Shown here piece by piece: positions 48,501-60,427 of a stretch of DNA of 64,000 nt; the stretch's first letter is position 1, and each line of letters opens with the position of its first letter. The translations under genes and the position numbers were made by a program. Below the pieces are notes generated by a model. The model saw nothing but the letters and a program-made list of their open reading frames with translations. It was not told the origin of the DNA and searched no databases. Source of the stretch: Triglochin maritima (Eukaryota; Streptophyta; Magnoliopsida; Alismatales; Juncaginaceae). The stretch lies in assembly GCA_963682175.1 (NCBI GenBank), contig OY821772.1, forward strand, positions 43,484,925 through 43,548,924. The letters run 5' to 3'.

Positions 48501-49814
48501 TGATTCCATAGCTAAATCAAGTTGATGCTCAAACATCATATATTAAGATAGATAGAAAGAAAGAGATTTGTTTTTGAAGAATTTGGTTATTTAATTAAAT
48601 TAACCTTTGGATCCATGGTTTATGACCATGACTTATAAGTAGGCCGAAGACCATGTATGCTGGAAGATCTTATTTAGTTTGTACACTTCAAATTGAGATT
48701 GTAGATGTAGTGCAAGAAAACATTTTGAGATGGTAACTGCAAAGTGGATTTAAATTTTCGTAGTCGGTAAATTATTAGCCATCATTTTTGTGTTTTTTTG
48801 TATAATACACAGGTGAAACATTTGGAACACAAGGATCCAGCAAGTTAGATAATTAATGGATCTCTAAACGAAGAATTATGAATGTCTTTAAAGTAACTAA
48901 TGTAACTAATTATATGCATCCTCTTGAAGTACAGACAAGGATGATAGAGTACTTTTGGAGGTATAGATGTACGTTTTTACTCATTTCAATCCCCATTGTG
49001 TTTTCTTACTTTTCTATAATAAAAATAATCTTAAACCAGGCATAAATTTAATTAGGGAAGAACATGTTTTTGATTTTCTTCAAGTCATTAGCACTGGTTA
49101 TCGATTGCTTTAATTTATTACTAAATTCTTTTATGTGGTAGTATGTTTTGCTAAATTATATATTATAATGACCTCGAGAACAAACAAATAATACACAAGA
49201 TGATTAAAATTGGTGTGACACGAAAAGATTATTGACACTCGTAACAAATCTCTGTGATTATATTTACGATGATTAACATGTGTGATCTGTGAGTATTATT
49301 ATGTCTAAGTTCCTTCAACTTACGAGGGCATAGTCCTCTAACCCGTTCGTAGTAACAATAAAAGTTAAATTGCCTCGAAATTAAACCTATTGAGCATGTT
49401 GTTGTGATTGTTGCTTTAGACGAGAAAAGTGAATAAAAAAATGAATATATAGATTTAAAATCAGAGGAAAAACTTTTCCTGAAAAGACATCTTCTTTTTT
49501 TCCCACTTTTCTCGGCTTCATGTTCATGAAGCACTCTTTTAGACAATTCGAATCCAATAAAAAGAAACAATTTAACACCCCATCATACCATAATCAAACA
49601 CCATTATCATATCTCCTCTCCACACTTTCAATCAATAACATAATATTAAAAAAATTGCACCAAACAAACAAACAAAGGCTTGCATGTTACACCACCTAGT
49701 CATAATATAACTAATTACACCAACCAACCAAAGTATACATACTGTAGTTATCAACGAAAATCAACACCACACTAAAAAAAACAAAAAAAAAACATTAATG
49801 TAGGCAAACAATTA
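45552..49814. other. Intergenic region between two minus-strand genes, no gene seen
   Basis: The ANTH promoter lies at its left (pyrimidine-rich on the minus strand at about 45700-45745). The IDD 3' end lies at its right. Frames such as 46156-46413 and 49229-49570 have no recognisable domain. Two purine-rich stretches (about 48050-48085 and 48265-48295) might mark the leader of a non-coding transcript, but nothing supports a specific gene. Confidence 0.4.
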
Positions 49815-52432
49815 CTAGCTCGACGTTTTGGTGGTGGTCATGGTTGCAACGTTTGCATGGTAAAAGTGGTTCTTGTGGTTTTCGTTCTCCCCTTCGCCCT
49901 CGGTGACGACCGACGACACGTAACTGACGGCAGCCAATGAGTTATTCTCGTCTGACGAAGCCCTCACCGCGGTCACGTACTTGTGCTTGCATGCATGGCA
50001 GGTGATCTGGAGTAGAGTGGAGTTGATTTGTTTGACAGCGTGATCTCTCAGCATTTGAGCCTTTCTTAGCTCCATTTGGGCTTGTTGCCGGAGTCTTTTC
50101 GCGTTCATGAACTCCTCCTCCGCCAACTCTATCTGCCTTTTCGCCTGTTGTCTCGCCTCCTCAGCTTGCCGGAGTTGTTCTCTTACCTCGACTTCTGTTT
50201 TCTCCGTCACCGAGGACGACCCGATTGTGAGTTGTAGGTGGGGGTTGTCGATGTTCGTCGTTACAATATCATCTGGGGTGGTGGGGAAGGAGAGTGGGCC
50301 TGGTCTGGATGATGAGAACCCCGGGGCTTTGGATGACCTCTGTGATTTATTATTGTCCGATGTGTGATTATTCTCTAACGCAGTAGGTAGAAGTTGAAGT
50401 TCAAGATGATGCGAGGGAATGTGGTTGATGTGTTGGGATTGAGGGGACGGATTCGGGTCGGACTGGAGAAAATTGGCTATGGACGACCTTGAAGGCTGCA
50501 TTCTTAGAGTCGACGGCCATGTGGCCACGGCGCCACTAAAATTAGTGTCGCTTGATGGGCTTGGACTTGAGGTCGTGCGCGAGAGGCACGCAGGTTGAGG
50601 TGCTTGGAGCTCCGCCCTTCCTCGGCCACCGTGGCAAGCGTCTTGGTGCTCTATGAAACTTTCAACTCTGAAACAAATGAAAATAAAGAAGAACAATTAA
50701 ATTAACATTTTGGTTGTAATTTTCTGGATTATAAGTAACCAAGCACACTTAATTAGAAGTGTGTTAAAGAATTGTGTTGGCTAAATTGTTGCTTTTGGTC
50801 ATATATCATCTTTTCCACTTATTTTACGTACCTAGAAACATAGAGCTTAGGAATACAAGTAAAATACAATTAGTCATGAATGAAATAAAAAAAATTACAA
50901 TCAGTTTGAATCTGAATAATTAATTCGAGCAATTGTGTTGCTGGTTTGTTTAGTGCATGTACGAAATATCATGTCAATCAACTTTGGTTCTATCCTCTTT
51001 CTACACATGTACTTTGTAAATTTATGATGTATGTGATGGAAATATGAAAACAAAAGTGAATAGCATGAGAGGGACAGAGAATCTATCATGATCATGAGCC
51101 GTGAGTCGTGAGTCGTGAGTCGTGACAAACTATTTCCATGAAACCCACACAAAACAAATGTTAAGGAAAAACAAAATGTTAGTTACTTTCGGAAATATTA
51201 AAGAAATTGGCCGGATATAACTTTTTCCTCTTGATAAAGTGAGAAATTATTTTTATTTGCCGTATTTTCCACCGAATGCACACACTATTTGATCAATATC
51301 AACACTACACTAGTTCTTCTGTATTCCAAGTGCAAAAGTGATCCTTAATTTCCAACCAAAATTAACAAGAAAAACTCCATTGCAACTCACTACTGTGTTT
51401 AATTACACCATAATTCTTAAGAAGCTTTTGTGCATATGAGAATTGAATGGATCTAGGAAAAGCATATCAAAACATCAATTCTAGGTTGCATTAATTAATT
51501 TTTATTTCTAAAACCTGTACACCAAACCTTTTATTCCCATCAATTATTTAAGTTCTCATACAAGTTCACAAAAACAATCTTAATTACTTGCACAGACGCT
51601 ACTCCAACGAACAAATTCATGGAGCCCAATTGGCTAGATGGTGATGAAAATTTGTTGAGTCGAGTGATGTCAGGCAAGATTAGACGAAGCAAGCGAGACT
51701 TTGGCTAACTCACTCGACCAGCAACAACTACAACTACGACTACGACTACATATAGATACACATTTATAAATTAATGGAGAAGATATATATAATGAATTAC
51801 GTACGTACCTGGAGAAGACCCGGCCGCAATCGCAAGAATGGCCGCGGGTTCCACAGGTCTTAAGGTGGGCCTTGTAGTCGGAGTGGACGGCATAAGCCTT
51901 GGAGCAGCGAGCGCAAGCCCACTGCTTGTGGTTACTATGCTTCCTTCTGAAGTGCTTCTTGATGCCCACAAGGTCTCCCAAAGCATGGCAAGGGTCATGG
52001 TGGAGGCAGGTCGGCTCGGGGCACACGAAGACCCGCTTCTTCACCTCCGGCGTCTCCCTCTTAAGAAGCTTCCACGGCACCTTGTGTCGTCTCCGGTGCA
52101 TCTGGAGGTTCTGGTCCCGCTGGAACCCTTGGTTGCAGATCTCGCACACGTACCGGTCCGATTCCAGAAGGGTTTTCGGAGATAAGGACACCACTTGCGC
52201 GTCCGGGTCTGCATGCCATGCATGGTTTAATTTAATTTCATAAATTCATGGACACTAGCTAATTGCATGCATATATATATATATATATAATTAATTAATG
52301 ATGTGAATGTTTACCTGGAGTGCCCGCGGGCCGTCTCTTCCTCTTGTTGTTGGTGGTTCCATTGTCGACCATGGTGGTCACGGTTTCGACGGTGAGAGGT
52401 GGAGCCATGGTGGTAGATAAGTTCCCCAACAT
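49815..52432 (-). CDS. IDD15: INDETERMINATE DOMAIN C2H2 zinc-finger transcription factor, SGR5/IDD15 clade
   Basis: IDD14, IDD15 (SGR5) and IDD16 regulate shoot gravitropism and auxin-dependent organ growth. Three exons join in phase to 456 residues: 52315-52432, 51809-52208, 49815-50667, close to Arabidopsis SGR5 (about 446). The start MLGNLSTTM, the nuclear signal KRKRR (30-34) and RRPAGTPDPDAQVVSLSPKT are typical of IDD proteins. The four-finger domain spans about 59-184: C2H2 at 61-81, a longer C2H2 at 102-130, and two CCHC fingers (138-158, 165-184). LELQL at 261-265 is an LxLxL EAR-type motif. Residues 333-389 form the clade-specific coiled coil (EEARQQAKRQIELAEEEF), followed by INSTLLQITCHACKHKY. 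All introns are GT-AG. IDD14 or IDD16 cannot be excluded by eye. Confidence 0.94.
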
Positions 52433-52760
52433 GGATGGATGGATCCGGAGAGAACCCTAACCTTAAAAGTATATATTGAATTGTGTTGTGTCTCCTATAA
52501 TGGGGAGGGGTGTGGTTTAATAGGTTATAACCAATTAAGAAGGTGGAATTGAGGAGAAGATTAATTTGGAGGAAGAGGAGTAGTGGTGAGTGTTAGAGTA
52601 GTGTTTGGATACAGCTAGATATAGGAAGAAGGGAAGCAAGAAGAGGGGAGCTGGAGAGTTTTCTATTTCTCTTTCTCTCTCTATCTTTGTTGTATTATAT
52701 GTGTGTCTTTTCTCTCATTGTCTCTCTCTCACTCTCCCGCACACACATGTCTAGGATGGG
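52433..52760 (-). promoter_or_regulatory. Promoter and leader region of the IDD gene
   Basis: Upstream of the start codon, CT-rich runs on the plus strand (about 52666-52740), read as GA-rich on the gene's strand, flank the likely transcription start. GA/CT repeats are known BBR/BPC binding sites. No TATA box can be assigned with confidence. Confidence 0.35.
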
Positions 52761-53733
52761 AAGGAAGGGCAGCTTTCTCTCTGCAGCATCCAAATGAACA
52801 GCTTTCTTTGGGATTCTCATGGTGGATTGTTAATTTTGAGATGGCTCTGGCTTTTCCTCCACTTCAAATACCCATGTATATGTGATGTGATATACATGAG
52901 ATATTATTTACTGGGGATAAGAATGGAGATGATGTTGATGTTGACATACATACAAGGAGGTATTTATGTATGCATACGTACGTATGTAATTGTAGGGTTT
53001 GGAGATGGTTCTTCTAATGCTGACTAACAGATTTGGAAATTTATCTTAATTTGTAGATTATTTTCTTCCCCCTACTCTTGAAGTTTCATGGATTGATTTT
53101 TGAATATAATGGATCATGAGGTTCTTTTCTCTCATTGTCTCTCTCCCACTCACACACTGATTCCATTTCAAATCAAGATTAATTATGTTATAGTTATATA
53201 TAAGAAGCTAATATATACCGCGTATGCATATTTATAACTTTATGTATTTTTCTCTCTAGTCCTTAATTTGTCCAAATTAAGACGAAACGCTTGTAGTCAT
53301 AAAAATATTGAGCACATGATCATCGTCTCAAAATTAATTAGTTCAAGTATATGAATAAACACCTTCCTAATTACCAATGACACAGATAAGGTTTAGTTCG
53401 ACATTTGGATTACAATGGATCAAAATAAAATGACTATTTAAAAGGTTTGAATTTCTTAGTTATTGTAAAAATGAAGAAGTTCGATTGCACATAGGATCAA
53501 TTAATTGGTGATTGGAAAAACCTATCTTGTTAGCAAGGATAATACTACGTATATGTGAGCCTCCATTACCTCGACCCTAGGCAAGGCCTCTTTTGAGGCA
53601 TTGGGATAATTAATGTTGATGTTCGGGTAGAGTGGATAAATCAGAGCTTGTAGTTCATCACCATATTCCTTAACTGATAATTGTCTAACATGGGTTACTC
53701 CAAACGTTCTCAACTATTTTTTTATGTTCTAGA
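52761..53733. other. Distal upstream region of the IDD gene, with a SINE-like fragment
   Basis: No gene seen. The interval 53430-53620 is a diverged copy of the SINE-like repeat at 41700-41870, with the shared TCTTTTGAGGCATT. The remainder is AT-rich unique sequence. Confidence 0.4.
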
Positions 53734-53865
53734 GATAGTGTGAGGTCCCAATCCTTGTTAGTGTTCTAATCAGGTTTAGGGGTTGTGATGGAGAGGTTTG
53801 AGGTGGACGACTGAGATTTGTTGGGTTGAGGTGAGGGGTTATTTACATGCTAAACCAATCTTCTT

Positions 53866-53891
53866 CCCCCCCCCCCCCCCCCCCCCCCCCC
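53866..53891. repeat. Poly(C) run
   Basis: Twenty-six consecutive C residues (G on the minus, LTR-sense strand) followed by a short CT run. Unusual in plant DNA and likely unreliable in length. Confidence 0.95.
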
Positions 53892-54667
53892 TCTCTCTCA
53901 TATCTGTCTCTCCTTGTTGGCCTCTGAGTTTGGTGGTGAAGTGTTCCGGAGAAGAAGGAGTTCACAGTTGAGTCGACGAGGGGTGCGATTGTCGCTAGAA
54001 AGAAGCTTGCCGGAGGATAGAGCTTTTGTGAGGAAATGTTCGTTGGGGTTCTTGGAGGAAACCGATCGACCAGAAGGAGTGTTTGGTCGACTATTTTTTG
54101 CCCAGTTCTGTGTTTATGATGTTCGTTTGATCGATTGAAGGACGATTGGTTTTCCGGTCCCTTTGAGGGCAACAATACGAACTGGTCGGACCGATAACGA
54201 TGTGTTGTGGCTCTTCTGAGCATGTTGTGTTTGTTAAGATCGTGGCTCCAGTATATGATGCAAAACCGTGACTTCGGTAGCATTGTGGTGAGACTGTGGT
54301 TCCGGTATAAGATGCAAAATCGTGCCTCCAGTAACATTGAGGCAAAATTGTGGCTCCAGTGATAGATGTAATGTGGTGACTTTACCGTTATTGTTGAGAG
54401 AGGCAAAGTGATGATGTTCATGTCATGCTTTATTTGTTTTAAATGTTGTTCATATATGTGTTAGAGGTTTGACATACATGATTTTCTTCTGGAAACTCAT
54501 GCGTTGTTGCATGTTGTGTTTCAGGTCGTGATCGACGGTAGGGGTGGTGACTGCAGATGAGAGTTCTAGGGACCAGATTCTCCTTTCTCCATTTTCAAAG
54601 ATTGTTGTGATTACAGTTGTATATTTTATATTATAGTCTTTTGATATAATCACCTTTTGTAAAACAC

Positions 54668-54670
<3 letters not shown>

Positions 54671-54714
<44 letters not shown>
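54671..54714. repeat. (TA)n microsatellite
   Basis: A perfect run of 22 TA dinucleotides, at the equivalent position to the (TA)n run in the family-A LTR at 25118. Confidence 0.95.
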
Positions 54715-54716
<2 letters not shown>

Positions 54717-55177
54717 GGTGCACCTTGTGTTGTGTTTTTCCTTAATGTCTTCGTGTGTTAAAAGTTTTAATTTTCCACTGTTTTGATGATGTTATAGATA
54801 GGGATTCTCAATTCTTCTAAAACTAAAATTGGTTGTATAAAGATTTACAAATTGCAATCTATAGATGTTATATCAACCTACAATCAAACAACACCTTAAC
54901 AAGGTAAATTAAGATGTACCCATATAACAACATTTCAATTATAAGAAAAGTTACACATTGTCGACAAAGAAAATGTCATTTCAAGTGAAGGTTACTTATT
55001 TTCTTTCATTTTTTATGGAATTTAATCTATACGCATATACTTTCATTTTTTTATGGAATTCAATCTATACGCATATAATGCGTATATAGTAAAAATAGAT
55101 TGAAAACATTGACTACAAAACCACGACCATACCCCAATCCTTTCCAACCAATACTACCATGTCCTACATACACATAC

Positions 55178-55920
55178 TGTAATATCCTGAATTTTTTAGT
55201 TTAGGTAATAATCAAATATCTTAATGGACTAATTAAGATTGTTGGATGATTGTGTGGTTTTAGGAGAAGATGGAATTTTGAGAAGAATATTGAGAAGAAA
55301 AAGATGGAGATTTTGAGGCAAGTACTGATTCGTTATTCTTCAGTTTCATATCATGTCTGTCTCTCTTGATATTTGTAGTTGCATGCATGTTGAGCATTAA
55401 TATTGATTTTATGGATATGCATATGATTGCATGGTGGTGTTTCGGTCGACATGTCCTGTGGCTGTGTGTATGTTTCTAGCAGAGCAACTTAGGAAAGAGC
55501 TGCCTAACGGACAGCGTGGAGCCACCCGAGAGAGGAAAGGGCTGCCTGTCGTTAGTGTGGAGCTACCAGGTGTGCGTCTGACAGATTAATAGATTTCAGA
55601 AGCACAGAATGTGGTCGAATCTGAATGGGGGTTTCAAATTGATATGCATGCATTTTATTTGTGATGCATGTCTCTTGATTGTGCTTATTGACTGAATGTC
55701 ATATTCTGTATTATTTTCCACATGATTATGATTCTGATTGATTGATGGTTGGTACTTGCGGGCTGTCGAGCTCACAATTTGTTGATTATATTTTTCAGAT
55801 TAATTATGGGCCTATCAGATGGATTTAAATATCAGAATGCGCAGCGGTCAGGATCGTGTATCGTATCTTAACGCACCGGGTTCGGACGGGTGAGCAGTTG
55901 TCCGGACTCGAGGCGTTACA
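55178..55920. mobile_element. LTR-like element, family D (743 bp)
   Basis: It starts TGTAATATCCTGAATTTT and ends ACTCGAGGCGTTACA, giving inverted TGTAA/TTACA ends, with 5-bp flanks CATAC and CTTAC (one mismatch). It contains repeated blocks GAAAGAGCTGCCTAACGG and GAAAGGGCTGCCTGTCG (about 55491 and 55536). Probably a diverged solo LTR of the gypsy type; no coding content. Confidence 0.55.
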
Positions 55921-55925
55921 CTTAC

Positions 55926-57421
55926 AGTTAGTTATACACTGATTGTGTGGTGGTGTGGTGTGTGATCCAATCACATAACTCGAAACTTGAGCCCACTTCC
56001 AGAGTTAAGGGCACATCCCCATAAACAAACCAAAACCCTCCCAATTTGTTTCACCACCCTTGCTAGCTACATTGATTTGCATGCATCAACACAGAGATCC
56101 ATCCATCTGTGACCCCAATTGCTCTCTCCTATCCTTAGTGCTAGTGCACTGCCACTCCCACTACAACTTGTTCTGTGTTGCTTCTCTCTACGTCTCTTCT
56201 CGGCTCATACAAATTCCAGTATAATATATTGGTATCAACAAGCTAGTATATATTACTATGTTGCACAGACTAAGAGGATTTTGACATTTATTTGCAATTA
56301 TACAATGCATATCTCTTTCCTATATATGATGGAAGCTAGCGTAATTATGTAGCATGTGTGCATTATTATATGTTATGTGTAACATGTTGGGAACATTCAA
56401 CTTATCTGTAAAGCTTAATTCATCCCATGCCCGAGAGCTTGCTTTCCAGATAAAACACCCAAGGCACATGAGAAGAAAGATTGCCCATAATGGAGATGTT
56501 AACTATATGAAAGATAGTAGTTGGCTTTTCTATGTGTGTGTATTTGAGAGATAGAGAGAGGGAGAGGAGAGGTTGGTGTTGGAAGGAAGTGATTCCCGAC
56601 ATAAGAACTGTTCATGTCTTGTTTCATGGCTGCTTGGTGAAAATGAGAGGTCCCCATGGTTTTGATAGGCTTCAACAAGCTAAAACCATCTATTATATTA
56701 TATGTATTCTCCAACATCCAATTTAGGACCTTTTAATTACACTTAGATATATATGTCTCATTAACCAAACACAATAACGTATACGTAGTATATATGACAC
56801 GCTGACACGTTTCACTTTCACCTTTCGACTTCAAGATGATATGTGTAGATTATTGCACAAAAGTTTGCTCTTGATCTTAGTGACATTGTGATATATTACT
56901 TTGTCATGTGGTAAATTCCAAAACCAGAAATTATTAGAATATTTTTATGTCCTTAACATCACTCTAGCTCTTTATGTAGGTAAGTAACAAATCAAGAATA
57001 ATAATTAAAAATATCAAGTTGAAATGTCCAAGGCATAACACATAGTATGTGGGTTTCTGTGCATGTTACAAAGCAAAACATTGTTAATATTTAATTGTGT
57101 TTTTATATTTCCAAACACATGCAGCACAACAGGAGAATGTCGTCGTGCAATCATCCTCCCCATAAGCATCTCCGATCCCGAATCTAAACCATTCTCTCTA
57201 TTCTAAGCAGATCTCCCTTTATCTCTTTCTTAATTAATTGTGGTTGTGTGGGTGGTAATTTTCTTTTGGGGCTTAAACAAATTACATATGCTATATGTAC
57301 ATGTAAAACCAATGGTGGCAGTGATTGGGATGAGCTGCCTCTTTTTGTTATTTTATGTTGGGTGGTGATTCCTTGTGTTTGCCTGAGCAACTTTGTCACT
57401 TTAGATTGGAAAATCTCTGGC

Positions 57422-57480
<59 letters not shown>

Positions 57481-59123
57481 CATGTGTATAACAATTAAAG
57501 AGGAAAGTTCAAGAAGTAGTAGCCCGACAGGAATGATCTATGCCTCTCCCTTTGCAAGTACTAACATGAATACTATCCACATTTCTTCCCTTTGGTTTTC
57601 TAGACATTGTGTGCCCCAATATTTGGTGCATGTGTTTGTGTTTATAATATACCAATACATGCCATCTAATCTTCATTTTGGTTATGAAAATCTAATCTTT
57701 CAATTCATTAACAATCAATGGGAATCACATGTAATCATCAATCTAGCTACTCATATATAGTTTAGTTGGAATGAATGCTTAATTCCCTTGTAATGGCACA
57801 ATCATTTTTCAATGGAAATTATTTCATGTTGCAGTATTTACTACTTCTAGCGTTAACATAATTCATTTCAATAAATTATTCGATTTTGAAACAACTGATG
57901 GATCATAGGTCCATAGCTAGCTGAAAATTTTAAGTGTAGTAGTACTAGAGCATTATTGCAATAAATAGTACAACATAATTTGGTTGCTTTGGTCCCAAAA
58001 ATGTTGATGGTTTAATTGATGAGGGTGAGGGAATCAAGTGTCAATGGGATGACACATGGGTACTCTGTCTGGTTTATATTTGTCTCCATTGTGAAGAGAA
58101 AAAACAGTATGTATACATACTCCAAACAAAATAACAAGTAAAAAGGCTGAGAGGGTCGTCCTAGTTTCTTTAATTACTAGGGTTTGCCCTCTTATTATTT
58201 ATTCCTAGGGTTTTAAAGAAATGGGGGAGTGGTGAAGAAAAAGAGGATGCTGACAACATGTAGTGATAGTTTTGGACCTTACTTCCCTCAGGAAAAAAAC
58301 AAAAATACAAGGGAGGCCACTTATTAAAGATGGAAAATAACTGGAGTGGCAGAAAAGATAAGTGACAGTAGGTTAAAGAGGCTGGTTGGAAGAAACCCTA
58401 TGTCACGTACAAGATCAGTTTTGACTACTAGATTTTGTTAATTTTACTACCTTTTGACCTTATCTTTGATCAAGAAAATTTATTTACACGTGTGAGATTC
58501 CAACATTCAAGGAAAAGTATTATGATTTATGGCATATATTAGTTTTTTCTTAATTATGACCATTTAATTCAATCAACTGATGTTGAGAGGTTTCAATGTA
58601 GTGAAGTACACATATCGTATGTAAAATTAATTGTTAATTAGAAGTTCGTAGAAATGCAAAGAAATAGATCATCATTAACTATCAGACTTAGTTTGTCCAA
58701 ATTTAATTATGTCTTGAAAATATAATGGTGATTCCTATCATACGTTTCTTATCAATTCATTATCATGGTAAAAACTAATACATTAAAATGAAATTTTGAG
58801 TACGTTCGAAGATTTTTTTAAAAGGAATAAAAAGTTGTTGAAACTGGTTGCACTTGTGATCCCCATCAAATATTTTTAGTTCACTCAACTTGATTAATGG
58901 GCAACTACATGAGGTTTTCACGGGCTAAAAACGACCATGTGCTCGCAACTTACTTGACAGAAATGTTTATGTATGTAACCAACGGTTCTTGAATATTAAC
59001 CAAGGAGAGATTGATGTTTTGTAGTTGTTAAACACATAGATCATAATATCAACGATGATTTTGTGGCATCAGTATTCAGTATATATACGTCTGATCGAGC
59101 GATATTGAACCATTTGGAAAAGA
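55926..59123. other. Intergenic AT-rich DNA, no gene seen
   Basis: No protein family or RNA gene recognised. A long CT microsatellite lies at 57427-57477, and open frames here (57184-57483, 57248-57760) run through it. Confidence 0.4.
57427..57477. repeat. (CT)n microsatellite
   Basis: About 25 CT dinucleotides without interruption. CT/GA tracts of this length are strong BBR/BPC-type targets in principle. Confidence 0.95.
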
Positions 59124-59612
59124 TGTTACATCCTAATTCTTTGCTAATTGGGTTTATTGTGCTTAGGTGGAGGATTAGGGGAAGAGGAGATGGAGGGCTG
59201 AGATGGATGGGAGGAGTTGTGATGGATGGTGGAGATTGAAAGAGGAGGAGTATATAAGGTTGGAAACTCTTCTCTCTCTCCCTCACTCGTTTTCTCACTC
59301 CCTCTCTCTCTCACGCGTCTCTCTCTCTCTCTTGATCCCTTTTCGTCCAGCTGAGGAAGACGTGGAGGCGAGGCCGGCGAAGCGCGGAGGAGCTCTGGTG
59401 ATCGCCGGAGTTGAGGTGATTGCGTTCGAGGAGTTCGTCGGTGGAAAAGAGATTTGCGAGGAAGCGCTCGCCGGGTTTCTTCAAAGGCTTCTTCAAGCCT
59501 TAAGGTATGCCAAGCTTTAGTGTAGACCTCCTTTTAGCCTTTGCGAGGGTTGGAGTGGCCGACGGTAGGCCGAAAGGGTCGTCGAGATCCTTGCAGCAGC
59601 TTTTCTGCTCTG

Positions 59613-60130
59613 CAACGGTCGACCGGTGCGTTGGCACGGTCGACCGGTCGTAGTGTATTTTGGGCGGAAACCCTTGCACCGGTCGAACGATACTCTTCGA
59701 GTGGTCGACCGGTGGTGCGTTTTACCAAGGGAGATATGCTCTGTGTGTTTTCGGTCGAACGGGTCCCCTTTGTCGGTCGACCGAAAAGCACTGTTGTAGG
59801 TCGGTTGGGGGCGTTGACCATCTAAACGGTCGACCGCTCGTTGACTTCGTTCGACCGACGTTTAAGTTAACTTATTGGCCGGTCGACCGGGAGTATGGTT
59901 TCGGTCGACCGTGTAGTGCGGTTTGTTGGGGAATTTCACTGGTTGTTTTCGGTCGACCGTGACCTGATGGTCGTTCGACCGATGGTGCATTTTGAGCGAG
60001 AGAGGATTTTCCCTGTTGGATTTCGGTCGACCGTGATTTGAGAGTCGTTCGACCGGTTGGACGTTATTTCGGTTTTTCTGAGGAATAGTTGTGGTGTTCG
60101 GTCGACCGTTTGGGTTCTTCCGTTCGACCG
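59613..60130. repeat. Palindrome array (CGGTCGACCG type) in the 59-kb LTR A
   Basis: More than ten exact GGTCGACC octamers occur in about 520 bp (for example 59617, 59638, 59703, 59776, 59827, 59880), together with GGTCGAAC and GTTCGACC variants. It is the densest array in the window. Confidence 0.87.
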
Positions 60131-60427
60131 TTTGGGCACTGTTTTGCATATGGATGCTTGTGCCGTGTGTTGTTGGATCCGCCTCGAGGGCAACGGGTCT
60201 CCGGCCTTTTTTGGAGCAACGGTACATACATTGCCGGCCTGAGAGGAGGGTCGTGTTGTGGCTCTGAGGAGCGGGTGCCGTGTGTGCACGTTGTTGTTGT
60301 GGCTCTGAGGAGCGGGTGCCTTGTGTGCACGTGTGATTGTGGGGTTGGGGTGAGAGGACCCTTGAGACCCGTGGCCGATGATGTTTCGGCGGTGCCTTGT
60401 GTGCACGTGTGATTGTGGGGTTGGGGT

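Larger units (their letters stand above)
53739..54796 (-). mobile_element. Solo LTR, family A
   Basis: In plus orientation it runs from TGTGAGGTCCCAATCC to TTTTGATGATGTTATA, with perfect 5-bp duplications GATAG at 53734-53738 and 54797-54801. Read on the minus strand the start is TATAACATCATCAAAACAG, a decayed form of the family start TGTAACATCCTCAAACAG. It contains a 26-C run, tandem units built on CGTGGCTCCAGT (54240-54360) and a (TA)n run. Shorter than other copies, with few intact GGTCGACC sites. Confidence 0.88.

Noticed and set aside
57184..57760. Open frames on both strands with Arg-Glu or Ser-Leu runs
   Set aside because: They run through the (CT)n microsatellite and have no other support.
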